Below are positions 1-8,742 of a stretch of 64,000 nt of DNA, piece by piece (within the stretch, counting starts at the first letter, position 1; each line of letters begins with the position of its first letter). The stretch covers positions 928,565 to 992,564 of the forward strand of contig NZ_KV917377.1 in the NCBI RefSeq assembly GCF_002019705.1, in the 5' to 3' direction. The position numbers were made by a program, and so were the translations under genes. This stretch comes from Shouchella patagoniensis (GTDB lineage Bacteria; Bacillota; Bacilli; Bacillales; Bacillaceae_D). The notes below the pieces were generated by a model. The model searched no databases and was not told the DNA's origin. It saw only the letters and a program-made list of their open reading frames with translations.

Positions 1-431
1 ACTGTCGGTTCTTTCTCTCTTTTTTTCTCTGCCATCATTTGGTCACGAACTTGCAAAGCTTTATATGCAATATCCCTTAACGATCGAGAAACTCGAATTG
101 GATTATTATCTCGTAGATACCTTCTAATTTCTCCAATAATCATCGGCACTGCATAAGTAGAAAATTTAACATTTTGCCCTAAATCGAAATTATCAATCGA
201 CTTCATCAACCCGATACAGCCCACTTGAAACAAATCATCTACGTTCTCGCCGCGGTTATTAAACCGTTGAATTACGCTTAATACAAGCCTTAAATTGCCA
301 TTTACCAACGTCTCTCTAGCTGGTTCATAGCCCGATTGCAACTGCGCAAACAACTCACGCATCTCAAGATTTTTAAGTACTGGCAGTTTTGATGTATCCA
401 CGCCGCAAATTTCTACTTTATTTCGAGTCAA
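1..431 (-). CDS. sigG: RNA polymerase sigma-G factor (partial, C-terminus outside window)
   Basis: Forespore-specific sigma factor for late sporulation genes. The first 143 codons are visible; the frame runs open through base 1. The N-terminus (TRNKVEICGVDTSKLPVLKN) and the region 2 sequence (DDLFQVGCIGLMKSIDNFDL) match the Bacillus SigG family closely. I chose the TTG codon at 431 because a strong AGGGGGTAAAGA ribosome site precedes it and the family starts with this motif; no ATG fits. It lies downstream of sigE, separated by a terminator-like hairpin, and has its own candidate sigma-F promoter. The remaining region 3-4 half cannot be assessed. Confidence 0.96.
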   Translation of the reverse strand, partial: MTRNKVEICGVDTSKLPVLKNLEMRELFAQLQSGYEPARETLVNGNLRLVLSVIQRFNNRGENVDDLFQVGCIGLMKSIDNFDLGQNVKFSTYAVPMIIGEIRRYLRDNNPIRVSRSLRDIAYKALQVRDQMMAEKKREKEPT

Positions 432-467
432 ATTCTTTACCCCCTAGACGGAAGATGATGTCAAAAA

Positions 468-498
468 AAGTATCTCCCTGGGAAATTAAAAATATGCA
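468..498 (-). promoter_or_regulatory. Candidate sigma-F promoter of sigG
   Basis: On the minus strand TGCATA (493-498) is followed after 15 bases by GGAGATACTT (468-477). This matches the forespore sigma-F pattern GYATA / GGNRANANTT at every defined position. sigG is a known sigma-F target in B. subtilis, and this element is about 37 bases upstream of its start codon. Transcription start is predicted near 461. Confidence 0.7.
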
Positions 499-577
499 CT
501 CGTAAAAGTAAGCAAAAAAGCGAATGATTGATTGAGCATTGTTACGGCACAGTTTTTAGACTGAAAAATATTTTTTC

Positions 578-606
578 CAAAAAAAGAAAGAGACCGAGTC
601 TCTTTC
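578..606 (-). terminator. Terminator/attenuator between sigE and sigG
   Basis: A 9-bp perfect stem (586-594 with 598-606, loop CGA) is followed on the minus strand by a run of T. It begins right after the sigE stop codon. It should limit read-through from spoIIGA-sigE into sigG, leaving sigG to its own forespore promoter. Confidence 0.8.
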
Positions 607-1320
607 CTACACCATTTTGTTAAATTCCTTCTGCAACCGCTTGATAATGCGCTTTTCAAGCCTAGATATGTAGGATTGAGAAATACCTAACATATCTGCA
701 ACATCTTTCTGCGTTTTTTCTTCTGAACCAGTTAATCCAAATCGAAGCTCCATAATTTGCTTTTCCCTACTAGAGAGCGTATGCAACGCTTTAACGAGTA
801 AACGTCTATCTACACGTTCCTCAATTCCTTTGGTGATGATATCTTCATCCGTGCCCAGCACATCAGATAACAACAATTCATTCCCATCCCAATCAATGTT
901 TAATGGTTCATCAAATGATACTTCTGACCTCGTTTTATTATTACGACGCAAGTACATGAGGATTTCATTTTCTATGCACCTTGACGCGTACGTAGCCAAT
1001 TTAATCTTTTTCTCTGGGTTAAAGGTGTTCACAGCTTTAATTAAACCGATTGTACCGATGCTAATCAGATCTTCGATGTTAATGCCAGTGTTCTCAAACT
1101 TGCGCGCTATGTATACAACAAGACGTAAATTACGTTCAATTAACATTGAACGAACAGCCTTGTCTCCACTTGGCAGTTTTGCAAGTAATTCCGCTTCTTC
1201 TTCTTTGGACAATGGCGGAGGTAGAGCTTCACTCCCACCAATATAATAAATTTCATCCGCTTTTAAACCTAATTTTTGAAGTACCCGATTGATAAATAGA
1301 CGCCATTTCATTTTGATCAT
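607..1320 (-). CDS. sigE: Pro-sigma-E, mother-cell sporulation sigma factor
   Basis: 237-residue sigma-70 family factor that directs early mother-cell transcription. Region 2 ([20 protein letters not shown], then [20 protein letters not shown]) and the region 4 helix-turn-helix ([20 protein letters not shown]) are almost identical to SigE. The basic amphipathic N-terminus before [13 protein letters not shown] is the membrane-bound pro-sequence removed by SpoIIGA. ATG 1320 was chosen over the upstream in-frame start at 1380 because GGAGG lies 8 bases before it and the product then matches family length. It follows spoIIGA by 17 bases, so protease and substrate are co-transcribed. Confidence 0.97.
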   Translation of the reverse strand: MIKMKWRLFINRVLQKLGLKADEIYYIGGSEALPPPLSKEEEAELLAKLPSGDKAVRSMLIERNLRLVVYIARKFENTGINIEDLISIGTIGLIKAVNTFNPEKKIKLATYASRCIENEILMYLRRNNKTRSEVSFDEPLNIDWDGNELLLSDVLGTDEDIITKGIEERVDRRLLVKALHTLSSREKQIMELRFGLTGSEEKTQKDVADMLGISQSYISRLEKRIIKRLQKEFNKMV

Positions 1321-1337
1321 CGATGTATCCTCCTTTT

Positions 1338-2231
1338 TTAGCTTGCCGATTGCACAACAAGTTGCGGGTGAACAATACACTGATATTCTTCATCGGCTGA
1401 TAGTGTATGTGCAAATAATCCGATAAGCACATGAGATGTTTCAAACGTTTCACCGTCATAATGAATACGAACTCTGTCCGGTTTTAAGGCAGCCATAAAA
1501 GGTTCTCCTTGCCCAACCGCTCTAAAAGGTACAACCCGAACCCGTTTCATGAGTATTGAAGGGTTTTCTTCTGTTGTTAATTCTACAACTGCGTCAACTT
1601 CTTTTTGTCCAAAAGCACGATAAAACATCGATGCTTCAGCAACCATAACCGGCATTTTCGTAATTGGATCTTTCAATTGATTACCTGTATCAACCAAACC
1701 CCACATCGAAAAATGTTCTCGCGCAATCCAAATTTCCACTTCCGCTAACTGATCAGCCTTCATTTTTCTTAGTTGGAATGAATAAACTTGTTGCTTGCTA
1801 AACAAAAAAACGAGTGGAAAGCCTATAAGTACGAAAAGCCAACTTATCGCACTGCCGCCAACTCCATAACCAGGTAAATGCGAAAGAATATCGGCTTCCG
1901 TTTGAAAAAAGTAATGCATTGCAAACAAACCACCGCCGGTAACAAACGTAATAAAGTAAAACGTGGCCAAGCTTTTAAAAAAATACGAAAATCGTTTGTA
2001 ACCAAATGCGATGAATACTATTGCGCCTGAATAAATAAGTTTAATAACAGGATTCATAAACAACGCGGCATATGGAGTAAACATAAAAAAAACAATTAAC
2101 GATGCAAATAATGCGCCTATAATCATCCGAATATGCCGAAAACGTCGTTTAAGCAACATAGCAGTGCCTGCCAATAATAAATAATCAATCCCCGCATTTA
2201 ACAGCCAAATCAAATCAAGATAAACCGTCAT
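1338..2231 (-). CDS. spoIIGA: Sigma-E processing aspartic peptidase SpoIIGA
   Basis: 297-residue membrane-embedded protease that removes the pro-sequence of sigma-E after a forespore signal. The N-terminal half has about five hydrophobic segments (residues 5-145). The cytoplasmic C-terminal half carries the catalytic aspartate in [11 protein letters not shown] (Asp181), the retropepsin-like DTG motif of the family. ATG 2231 has an AGGGAG ribosome site. First gene of the spoIIGA-sigE unit, preceded by a candidate Spo0A-type promoter. Confidence 0.95.
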   Translation of the reverse strand: MTVYLDLIWLLNAGIDYLLLAGTAMLLKRRFRHIRMIIGALFASLIVFFMFTPYAALFMNPVIKLIYSGAIVFIAFGYKRFSYFFKSLATFYFITFVTGGGLFAMHYFFQTEADILSHLPGYGVGGSAISWLFVLIGFPLVFLFSKQQVYSFQLRKMKADQLAEVEIWIAREHFSMWGLVDTGNQLKDPITKMPVMVAEASMFYRAFGQKEVDAVVELTTEENPSILMKRVRVVPFRAVGQGEPFMAALKPDRVRIHYDGETFETSHVLIGLFAHTLSADEEYQCIVHPQLVVQSAS

Positions 2232-2260
2232 TTATGCGCTCCCTTGCTTTGATAGAATTC

Positions 2261-2302
2261 AGTATAGTGGAAATTTAACTGGAAGTCTGTCATTTCATGA
2301 CA
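2261..2302 (-). promoter_or_regulatory. Candidate spoIIG promoter with operator palindrome
   Basis: On the minus strand a TATACT -10 (2261-2266) lies 21 bases downstream of ATGACA (2288-2293). The over-long spacing resembles the Spo0A-activated spoIIG promoter of B. subtilis, whose -35-like hexamer also sits too far away. The ATGACA is half of a perfect 15-base palindrome TGTCATTTCATGACA (2288-2302), and a TTGTCTA sequence resembling a 0A box lies just upstream of it. Activation by Spo0A is an inference. Confidence 0.55.
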
Positions 2303-2393
2303 TAGACAAGCTTGTTATTTTGATAACTTTTGGCTAACACTGTCCAATCTTAGAAACTTGCAGCAATAGCGAGAATGATTCACATATAAACAC

Positions 2394-2428
2394 CAAAAAC
2401 ATGCTACACAAAAGGCGTAACATGTTTT
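2394..2428 (-). terminator. Hairpin terminator after the decayed ABC cassette
   Basis: A stem of about 14 bp (2396-2409 with 2415-2428, including G-T pairs) with a five-base loop ends in TTTTT on the minus strand. It sits immediately after the 3' end of the degraded permease reading frame (stop at 2440), as expected of the former operon terminator. Confidence 0.6.
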
Positions 2429-2439
2429 CAGATTAACAT

Positions 2440-3103
2440 TTATTCTATCTCAATCGACTGGCAAGCAAATTCTTTTGTCTCTGTTACCTTTTGAAAATGT
2501 TGCATGGAAGGATCAATAAAAACCAAACACATTTCCCCCTCACTAAGGCGTTTATAAATGCCTCATAATCATTTGCTGATAAGGTCGTATATCGTTAATT
2601 GTTCTGGTCGTTGCACATTTGAAGAAAAAGCAGTAAATTCTAAACTTTTCGGCACCCAATTTCCAGCTTGTTTATGATACACAATTGGAAACAAACGCTG
2701 ATTAAACAAATATAAGCTCTGCATGTTGATCAAGGTAATCAATTAGTGCATTTTCTACTCGGTCTTGCTCATAATATGAAAAGAAACAACCAATTATAAT
2801 GAAGAAAGCAGCACCTACACTATACAAGATTGAGAGATGTTCTACCTTCCAACTTGCAAACGTCCTTTTGGCTACAAAAATGGATAGTAGATAACTCATT
2901 AGTACTAGAAGAATAACCAAATAAAATGGCAATGTACTAAATTGCTCTATGCTGATTGTTGGACCAATAACAAAGAAAATAAAAAAAGCACGATCATCGC
3001 AATCCGTAATGATTATTTCGCACCGCGATAGCCACCAATATAGAAAGAAGTTACATAACCAAATAAAAGCAAAAGACCTGCTCCTGCAAGGCATACTAGT
3101 CAA
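2440..3103 (-). pseudogene. Remnant of an ABC transporter permease (YtrC/D-type cassette)
   Basis: The longest open piece (2702-3103, 133 codons) encodes two or three hydrophobic segments and stops after LDQHAELIFV. Recognisable coding continues out of frame toward 2440: NQRLFPIVYHKQAGNWVPKS, then NDYEAFINALVRGK in a second frame, then CLVFIDPSMQHFQKVTETKE in a third, ending in TAA at 2440-2442. At least two frameshifts are therefore needed to read one protein. The N-terminal part of a permease is also missing. The gene follows a GntR regulator and a truncated ATPase, the arrangement of YtrA-type cassettes. A functional short protein is unlikely. Confidence 0.7.
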
Positions 3104-3368
3104 TAAAAGCTCTATAAACTATACTTGGCCAAGCGGATTGAATTAGAAATGGTAAATAGACAACATAGTGATGATAGTTAGTCGCTTCCCATTCCTCTGA
3201 ATAATACAATTTCCCACTTTCTAAATCCAATTGCTTTGCTAGGCCTTTTAATACTGTCGTTTTTCCTGAACCGTTTCTACCAATCAGAACGGTCATACAA
3301 TGTTTCGGCAAGGATAAATTGTTTGGTCCTTTGTCTCGAATCCACCCCTCTTCAATCGTTAACATCAT
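3096..3368 (-). pseudogene. Truncated ABC transporter ATP-binding protein
   Basis: 90 codons retaining only the start of an ABC ATPase: Walker A is intact (GRNGSGKTT, about residues 30-38), but the protein stops before the signature, Walker B and H-loop. The usual length is over 200 residues. Its start overlaps the end of the GntR gene by 17 bases, implying former translational coupling. Its end overlaps the permease remnant, so an internal deletion probably removed the rest of the ATPase and the front of the permease. Confidence 0.8.
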
Positions 3369-3741
3369 ACTCCTCCTTTAGTAGATTAGTAACTATTTGT
3401 TCCATTTCTTTTTTAGTCATCCCTTGTTTTGATGCTTGCTCCCATACATCCTTTACTTGCTTTGCTACATGAACATACAAACGTTGACGCTTTCTTTCAC
3501 TAGGAATTTCTTTTGCAAATGAGCCAATCCCCTTACGTGTGTAAATGTAACCTTCTCGCTCAAGTTCAGAGTAAGCCCTTTTGACAGTAATTACACTAAC
3601 ACCTAATTCATTTGCCATCGATCTAATTGATGGTAGTTCCTGATTTTGTATTAAACCGCCTTCATAGATCGATTCCTTGACTTGACTCATGATTTGTTCA
3701 TACATCGGTTCAGAACTTTCAACGGAAAGCTGGATCCACAA
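3352..3741 (-). CDS. GntR family (YtrA-type) transcriptional regulator
   Basis: 129 residues: an N-terminal winged helix-turn-helix (residues 12-78, PSIRSMANELGVSVITVKRA) and a short C-terminal helical segment ending in KEMEQIVTNLLKEE. This is the compact YtrA-like GntR class that autoregulates small ABC transporter operons. The frame is intact although the ATPase and permease it accompanies are broken. No clear AGGAGG precedes ATG 3741, and a TTG a few codons in is possible. The gene sits between ftsZ and spoIIGA, where B. subtilis carries a protease gene. Confidence 0.85.
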   Translation of the reverse strand: MWIQLSVESSEPMYEQIMSQVKESIYEGGLIQNQELPSIRSMANELGVSVITVKRAYSELEREGYIYTRKGIGSFAKEIPSERKRQRLYVHVAKQVKDVWEQASKQGMTKKEMEQIVTNLLKEEYDVND

Positions 3742-3796
3742 TCTTCATCACATTTTAACAATCAGAAAAAAGGTTCTTTGTGAGAAAAACAAATAA

Positions 3797-3835
3797 AAAA
3801 AGGACGTGAAGGGTTTCCTTCACGTCCTTTTTTTA
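3797..3835 (-). terminator. Terminator after ftsZ
   Basis: An 11-bp perfect GC-rich stem (3802-3812 with 3817-3827, loop GTTT) is flanked by A- and T-runs, so it can act on both strands. It directly follows the ftsZ stop and ends the ftsA-ftsZ unit. Confidence 0.9.
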
Positions 3836-3836
3836 T

Positions 3837-4961
3837 TTAACGATTACGTCTATTACGTAAAAACGTTGGTATATCAAGTGTATCAGGTTGTTCTTCTGTT
3901 TGTTGCGGCTTTTGACGATTTTCAGAGCGCTTTGCTTCTTCTTTCTGTTGCACGGGAGCTTGTTTTTGCTTAGTCGGTCGATTTGTTACTGGCTGTTTTT
4001 TTTCAGGGCTTTCTTCAAAGCCAGTTGCAATTACCGTAACCACAATCTCATCTTTCAAGTTCTCATTAATAACAGAGCCAAAGATCATATTTACCTCTTC
4101 ATCACAGGCTTCAGAGACAATTTCAGCCGCCTCATGAACTTCATACAAGCTTAAGTTCGTTCCCCCTGTTATATTCATCAGAACACCTTGTGCGCCGTCA
4201 ACTGATGTTTCAAGCAATGGACTCGAAATTGCTTTTTTTGCGGCTTCCGCAGCTCGGTTTTCACCTGTAGCTATGCCGATTCCCATAAGTGCTGATCCTT
4301 TTTCACTCATAACCGTTTTTACATCTGCAAAGTCAAGATTAATAAGACCTGGTGTAGCAATTAGATCAGAAATACCTTGTACACCCTGACGTAAAACATT
4401 ATCTGCTTCTCTGAACGCTTCTAGCATTGGCGTATTCTTATCCACAATCTCAAGTAGACGGTCATTTGGAATGACAATCAACGTATCAACTTTTTCCTTT
4501 AAAGCACTAATACCAGAAATCGCTTGATTTTGTCGTTTACGTCCTTCAAAAGAAAAGGGTCTAGTAACAACACCTACTGTTAGTGCACCTAATTCTTTGG
4601 CCACTTCAGCAATGACTGGTGCAGCTCCAGTACCAGTTCCACCACCCATACCGGCAGTGATAAACACCATATCTGATCCACCTAGAACTTCTTCTAACTG
4701 TTCCCGGCTTTCTTCAGCCGCTTTTTTTCCGATATCCGGATTCGCGCCTGCTCCTAGACCTCTTGTTAACTTACCACCAAGTTGAAGCTTTTTTTCTGCT
4801 TTTGAAAGATGCAACGCTTGCGCATCCGTATTGACTGCGATAAATTCTACACCTTGCAACCCATTTTCAATCATTCGGTTGACGGCGTTTGAACCACCCC
4901 CACCAACGCCTATTACTTTTATTTGAGCTAATTGTTCCATATCCATTTCAAAATCAAACAT
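3837..4961 (-). CDS. ftsZ: Cell division protein FtsZ
   Basis: 374-residue tubulin-like GTPase that assembles the cytokinetic Z ring. The GTP-binding signature GGGTGTG is at residues 106-112 and the T7 loop is NLDFADVK. The polar Q/K-rich linker is followed by the conserved C-terminal peptide ([15 protein letters not shown]) that binds FtsA, SepF and EzrA. ATG 4961 is chosen over TTG 4967, because GGGGG lies 8 bases before ATG but only 2 before the TTG. It is transcribed after ftsA with 43 bases between them. Confidence 0.98.
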   Translation of the reverse strand: MFDFEMDMEQLAQIKVIGVGGGGSNAVNRMIENGLQGVEFIAVNTDAQALHLSKAEKKLQLGGKLTRGLGAGANPDIGKKAAEESREQLEEVLGGSDMVFITAGMGGGTGTGAAPVIAEVAKELGALTVGVVTRPFSFEGRKRQNQAISGISALKEKVDTLIVIPNDRLLEIVDKNTPMLEAFREADNVLRQGVQGISDLIATPGLINLDFADVKTVMSEKGSALMGIGIATGENRAAEAAKKAISSPLLETSVDGAQGVLMNITGGTNLSLYEVHEAAEIVSEACDEEVNMIFGSVINENLKDEIVVTVIATGFEESPEKKQPVTNRPTKQKQAPVQQKEEAKRSENRQKPQQTEEQPDTLDIPTFLRNRRNR

Positions 4962-5004
4962 TGTCAAATCCCCCTAACCAGACTGGCTAACAGCTTTTTC
5001 GTTT

Positions 5005-6312
5005 TTATTCGAAAAACGTTTTAAACCACGACTTTACTTTCGATTCTTTCTTTTCTTCTTGTTGCTGTTTTACCTCTTGACGTTTCACTTCTTGACGTTT
5101 ACTACTGCGATTGTTAGAAGTTGGTACTTCAATAGACTCTTGCTCATCCGCGTGGGAAAATGCCGCAGCAATTTCTTTCCCTTGAACTCGTCCATTTTTA
5201 TGGGCAAATTGAATTAATCCAATACTAACTGTATACTTCGGTTCCCGCACACCAATATAATTGGGAATCGCTACTCGAATATTTCCTTCGAGCATATCCT
5301 TTGCTAACTCCAATACGCCCGGAAGTGCAACAGTGCCCCCAGTCAATACGAAGCCACTTGGGAATTGTCTAAAGCCTAGCCGAACGAGTTCACGTGCAGC
5401 AAGCTCTACAATTTCCTCTACGCGTGGTTCAATTATTTGAGCCAGTTCCAACTGTGTTAATGTTTCTCGTTCATTTGAACCAATCTTTTGGATTGTAATT
5501 TGTTCTTCGGGTGAAGCTTCATCAATAAATGCATGTCCATACTTACATTTAACCCGTTCTGCTTCTTCAGTAGTAAGCTTTAGACCTACAGCAAGATCAT
5601 TCGTAATATGGTCTCCACCTATTTGAAGTACGGTCATGGCTGCGAGTGTGCCTTGATCAAATACAGAAACGGTTGTTGATCCTCCACCAATCTCAATCAC
5701 ACAAACCCCAAGCCCTTTTTCATCTTTTGAAACGGCCACGGAACCAGCCGCAAGCGAATTCAAGCAAATTTCCGCTACCGAAAGACCAGCTCGTTCTACA
5801 CAGCGCAACAGATTATGCAACACCGTCTTTGAACCTGTGATCATTGTGCCTTCCATCTCTAAACGGACTCCAATCATTCCTTTTGGATCAGTAATTTCAT
5901 CGAGTCCATCTACAATAAACTGCTTTGGAATAACATCAATAATCTCTCTTTCTGGTGGGATTGACACTACTTGAGCTGCATCGATCACTCTCCGTACATC
6001 TTCAACCCCAATTTCACGGTCACTACTAGAAACTGCTACGACACCGTGGCATGGGGTTAAATCAACATGGCTGCCATTTACGCCAACAACCACATGTTCA
6101 ATCCGTATTCCAACCATTCGCTCAGCCTGATCCACCGCTCGTTTGATGGATTTAACCGTCTCATCTATATCAACGATCGTTCCTTTACGGATTCCTTCAG
6201 AATCGACATTGCCAACTCCAAGGATATTAATTGAGCCTCCAGCTACTTCTGCCACGACAACTTTCACAGAAGATGTTCCAATATCCAAACTTACATACGT
6301 TTCACTGCTCAC
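5005..6312 (-). CDS. ftsA: Cell division protein FtsA
   Basis: 435-residue actin-like ATPase that tethers FtsZ to the membrane. It starts with the phosphate-1 motif YVSLDIGTSSVKVVVAEV. It contains VIEIGGGSTTVSVF (phosphate 2) and FVLTGGTVALPG (adenosine motif), and ends in the amphipathic membrane helix KVKSWFKTFFE. GTG 6312 lies 8 bases after GGGGAGG; the longer frame to 6354 has no ribosome site and does not match the family N-terminus. The K/Q/E-rich segment before the helix contains a short repeated KRQEVK. A sigma-H-type promoter lies just upstream. Confidence 0.97.
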   Translation of the reverse strand: MSSETYVSLDIGTSSVKVVVAEVAGGSINILGVGNVDSEGIRKGTIVDIDETVKSIKRAVDQAERMVGIRIEHVVVGVNGSHVDLTPCHGVVAVSSSDREIGVEDVRRVIDAAQVVSIPPEREIIDVIPKQFIVDGLDEITDPKGMIGVRLEMEGTMITGSKTVLHNLLRCVERAGLSVAEICLNSLAAGSVAVSKDEKGLGVCVIEIGGGSTTVSVFDQGTLAAMTVLQIGGDHITNDLAVGLKLTTEEAERVKCKYGHAFIDEASPEEQITIQKIGSNERETLTQLELAQIIEPRVEEIVELAARELVRLGFRQFPSGFVLTGGTVALPGVLELAKDMLEGNIRVAIPNYIGVREPKYTVSIGLIQFAHKNGRVQGKEIAAAFSHADEQESIEVPTSNNRSSKRQEVKRQEVKQQQEEKKESKVKSWFKTFFE

Positions 6313-6384
6313 CAATGGCACCTCCCCATCTGCACAGTCATGGTGTCTTCTCATTTTTTAATCATATTTTAATTACATACAAGT

Positions 6385-6409
6385 ATTCAACAAGCTTAAG
6401 TGGAATCCT
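6385..6409 (-). promoter_or_regulatory. Candidate sigma-H promoter of ftsA-ftsZ
   Basis: On the minus strand AGGATTC (6403-6409) is followed after 11 bases by GTTGAAT (6385-6391). This fits the sigma-H pattern RNAGGAWWW / RNNGAAT with one deviation. In B. subtilis ftsAZ has a sigma-H promoter (P2) that raises FtsZ at the onset of sporulation. The element lies about 75 bases upstream of the ftsA start codon. Confidence 0.65.
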
Positions 6410-6631
6410 TTTTAATTCTAGCAGTATCTTATGTATAAAAAGCCTACGAAGACTCTTGTCTTTTAGTCTACACCAAGTTGGAGATAGAGAAAAGACATAA
6501 CCTTCCGCGGTTTAAACAATCATTCCTCTATTTTTGCTTTATTTTAGTAACAAAACAGACCACAAAGCCTTCGAAAGCTTAAAACTTCTCTGGATTTTTT
6601 AAAATCCTCCCGCAAAAATCGATCAAAATGC
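6410..6631 (-). other. Rest of the ftsA-divIB intergenic region, no gene seen
   Basis: The gap between ftsA and divIB (6313-6631) holds no ORF with a ribosome site. The ylxW, ylxX and sbp genes found here in B. subtilis are absent. An AGACT...AGTCT inverted repeat lies near 6450-6470, followed on the minus strand by TATACA, which could belong to a vegetative ftsA promoter. Confidence 0.5.
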
Positions 6632-7393
6632 CTATTCCTCTGCAGTCTGATTCTCTTTGAAATAAGGGCTCATTTTCATATATAGCACTCCATCCTTCTT
6701 TGCATCTATTTGAGCATAGACTTGCGGATATGGTTGCATATACTGAGCGAAAGAGCTGACTGCTGTACGCACTTCCATTCCGTCGTTCATAAAAAGAGTC
6801 AATTCATCTTTTGAACCATCAGTTGGTGTAAATAAAATCTCCGAAATACGCCCCACAATTTCTGGAGCTGTTTTAACAAGCTCTTCCCCCATCTGTGCGA
6901 GCATTTCTTCGTCTTTAAACCCAACTAAGACCGGAGCATCACCAGCAAGTTGGTTACTAGATACCGCCTCAAGAGTTTGTCCATTTTGTAAAAGAGGGCG
7001 ATACCCTTCTTCACTAGCTACATAACCAACGCGTGGATATTCTTCAATAGTCACATTTACAGTAGACGGTAATTCACGTTCAATTGCAGCGTGTTGAATT
7101 TCAGTCACTTGCTCAAGTCTCTCTGTACGCTCTCCTTCAGCTAGATTCCACATATTCATTCCTTGTTTTATGCCACTTTCTGTTAAGACTACTTCATCCG
7201 TTACAAGTTGATTGCCCGAAATTGTTATTGTTTTCACATCACTAAGCGGGCTCTGAAAATAAACAAGCAAGATAAGCAACGAAAAAAACAACAAAATAAT
7301 AGCCAGCATTCGCCGGTTCGCTTTTCGCTTCCGCTTTTCCTGTAAGGTTGGAATTCGCTCGTTTACCGAAACAACTTTTTCATCTCGACTCAC
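6632..7393 (-). CDS. divIB: Cell division protein DivIB (FtsQ)
   Basis: 253-residue bitopic divisome protein: a basic cytoplasmic tail, one membrane segment at about residues 29-46, then an extracellular POTRA domain beginning at VKTITISGNQLVTDE and a beta domain. It stabilises FtsL/DivIC during septal wall synthesis. GTG 7393 is preferred over ATG 7417 because GGAGG sits 7 bases before GTG and nothing resembling a ribosome site precedes the ATG. Terminators before and after spoVE suggest divIB has its own promoter (TTGTTA / TATTGT near 7460-7490 is a weak candidate). Confidence 0.93.
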   Translation of the reverse strand: MSRDEKVVSVNERIPTLQEKRKRKANRRMLAIILLFFSLLILLVYFQSPLSDVKTITISGNQLVTDEVVLTESGIKQGMNMWNLAEGERTERLEQVTEIQHAAIERELPSTVNVTIEEYPRVGYVASEEGYRPLLQNGQTLEAVSSNQLAGDAPVLVGFKDEEMLAQMGEELVKTAPEIVGRISEILFTPTDGSKDELTLFMNDGMEVRTAVSSFAQYMQPYPQVYAQIDAKKDGVLYMKMSPYFKENQTAEE

Positions 7394-7552
7394 ATTTGTT
7401 CCTCCAAACTGTTCCATTAATACGGAATGTAAACGGATATCCAGTCTCCCTACGACTTACAATACGTACCCTTTTTATCGGTTAACAAAACATTTACTTT
7501 ACTCTTTTTCTCCATTTTAGCACGAATATCCTGTTTCTCTCCACACGAAACA

Positions 7553-7580
7553 GAAAAAGAGTGGGATTACCCACCCTCTT
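7553..7580 (-). terminator. Terminator after spoVE
   Basis: AGAGTGGG and CCCACCCTCT pair around an ATTA loop with one bulge, followed on the minus strand by TTTTT. It overlaps the spoVE stop codon and separates spoVE from divIB. Confidence 0.75.
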
Positions 7581-8676
7581 AACGTGCATGCCTACTAATA
7601 TTCAACAAAATTCCTAACGACATGAGCATTAATGTTAATGACGAACCTCCATAACTTAAAAGAGGTAACGTAATACCAGTTACTGGCATTAATCCTGTTA
7701 CAACTCCAATATTAATCATAACTTGAATAGCCACCATAACCACAATTCCTACTGCTAAAAAGCTACCAAACAAATCTGGAGCACCAAGCGCGATTCTTAT
7801 GCCCCGCCAAAATAAAATGGAAAATAAAGCAAGTACGATCATACCTCCTAAAAAGCCCATCTCTTCTGCTAGAATCGCAAAAATAAAATCCGTTTGTGGT
7901 TCAGGTAAATAAAAGTACTTTTGTCGACTCTCTCCAAGTCCCATCCCAAGCAAGCCGCCCGGCCCTATCGCAAATAGTGATTGAATAATTTGAAACCCAC
8001 TTCCAAGTGGATCACTCCAAGGATCTAAAAAAGAAGTAATGCGCTGAATTCGGTAAGGAGCACTGGCAATCAACCCTACAAAACCAGCAACACCTAATAA
8101 ACCCAATAAAACAAAATGTTTAATCCTTGCGCCAGAAATAAAGATCATCGCTATACATGTGCCCACCATTACCGACCCTGTCCCTAAATCAGGCTGCAGC
8201 ATAATCATTCCAAATGCCAACATAACAAGTGATAAAGATGGTAATAAGCCTCTCTTGAAAGAGGTGATCTTTTTTTGATGAATTGCCAAATAATTGGCTA
8301 AAAATACAATCATTGCGATTTTCGTAAATTCTGAGGGCTGGATTGAAAAAGCTCCCACTCCAAGCCAACTACTAGCTCCTCCCCGCACAAGTCCCACTCC
8401 TGGTATAAGTACAAGGACAAGTAAAATGAAACAAATCACTAGCATTCCCTTAGAATAGGTTCTCCATGTCCAATAATCGATTCTCATAATTAAACACATG
8501 AGTACAATACCAACGCCTCCAAAAAACAATTGGCGTTTGGCAAAGAACCACGCATCATCAAACCGATAAGTTGCCCATGCTGCGCTAGCGCTATAAACCA
8601 TGATCAGCCCGATCGTTAATAGCCCAATCGTTGTTGCAAGCAAAATTAAATCTGGAGCAGATCGTTGCTTATCCAT
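7579..8676 (-). CDS. spoVE: SEDS family lipid II polymerase SpoVE (FtsW/RodA type)
   Basis: 365-residue polytopic SEDS glycosyltransferase. Family landmarks include LTIGLIMVYSASAAW, VGAFSIQPSEFTKIAMI, LQPDLGTGSVM and PVTGITLPLLSYGGSS. Similarity is highest to SpoVE, the enzyme that makes spore cortex peptidoglycan with SpoVD; because no ftsW is seen in this window, a division role cannot be excluded. ATG 8676 lies 8 bases after AAGGTG; a GTG at 8685 would be too close. Terminators on both sides make it a single-gene unit in this cluster. Confidence 0.9.
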   Translation of the reverse strand: MDKQRSAPDLILLATTIGLLTIGLIMVYSASAAWATYRFDDAWFFAKRQLFFGGVGIVLMCLIMRIDYWTWRTYSKGMLVICFILLVLVLIPGVGLVRGGASSWLGVGAFSIQPSEFTKIAMIVFLANYLAIHQKKITSFKRGLLPSLSLVMLAFGMIMLQPDLGTGSVMVGTCIAMIFISGARIKHFVLLGLLGVAGFVGLIASAPYRIQRITSFLDPWSDPLGSGFQIIQSLFAIGPGGLLGMGLGESRQKYFYLPEPQTDFIFAILAEEMGFLGGMIVLALFSILFWRGIRIALGAPDLFGSFLAVGIVVMVAIQVMINIGVVTGLMPVTGITLPLLSYGGSSLTLMLMSLGILLNISRHAR

Positions 8677-8693
8677 TACACTCACACCTTTGC

Positions 8694-8722
8694 TTCATAC
8701 GACGTCTAATTTAACTATATGA
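8694..8722 (-). promoter_or_regulatory. Possible sigma-E promoter of spoVE
   Basis: On the minus strand TCATATA (8716-8722) is followed after 14 bases by CGTATGAA (8694-8701). The -35 and spacing fit sigma-E, but the -10 matches CATACAAT only partly. The support is contextual: spoVE is cut off from murD by a terminator and is a sigma-E gene in B. subtilis. Confidence 0.35.
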
Positions 8723-8742
8723 GGTGTGGCAGTTAAACATGT

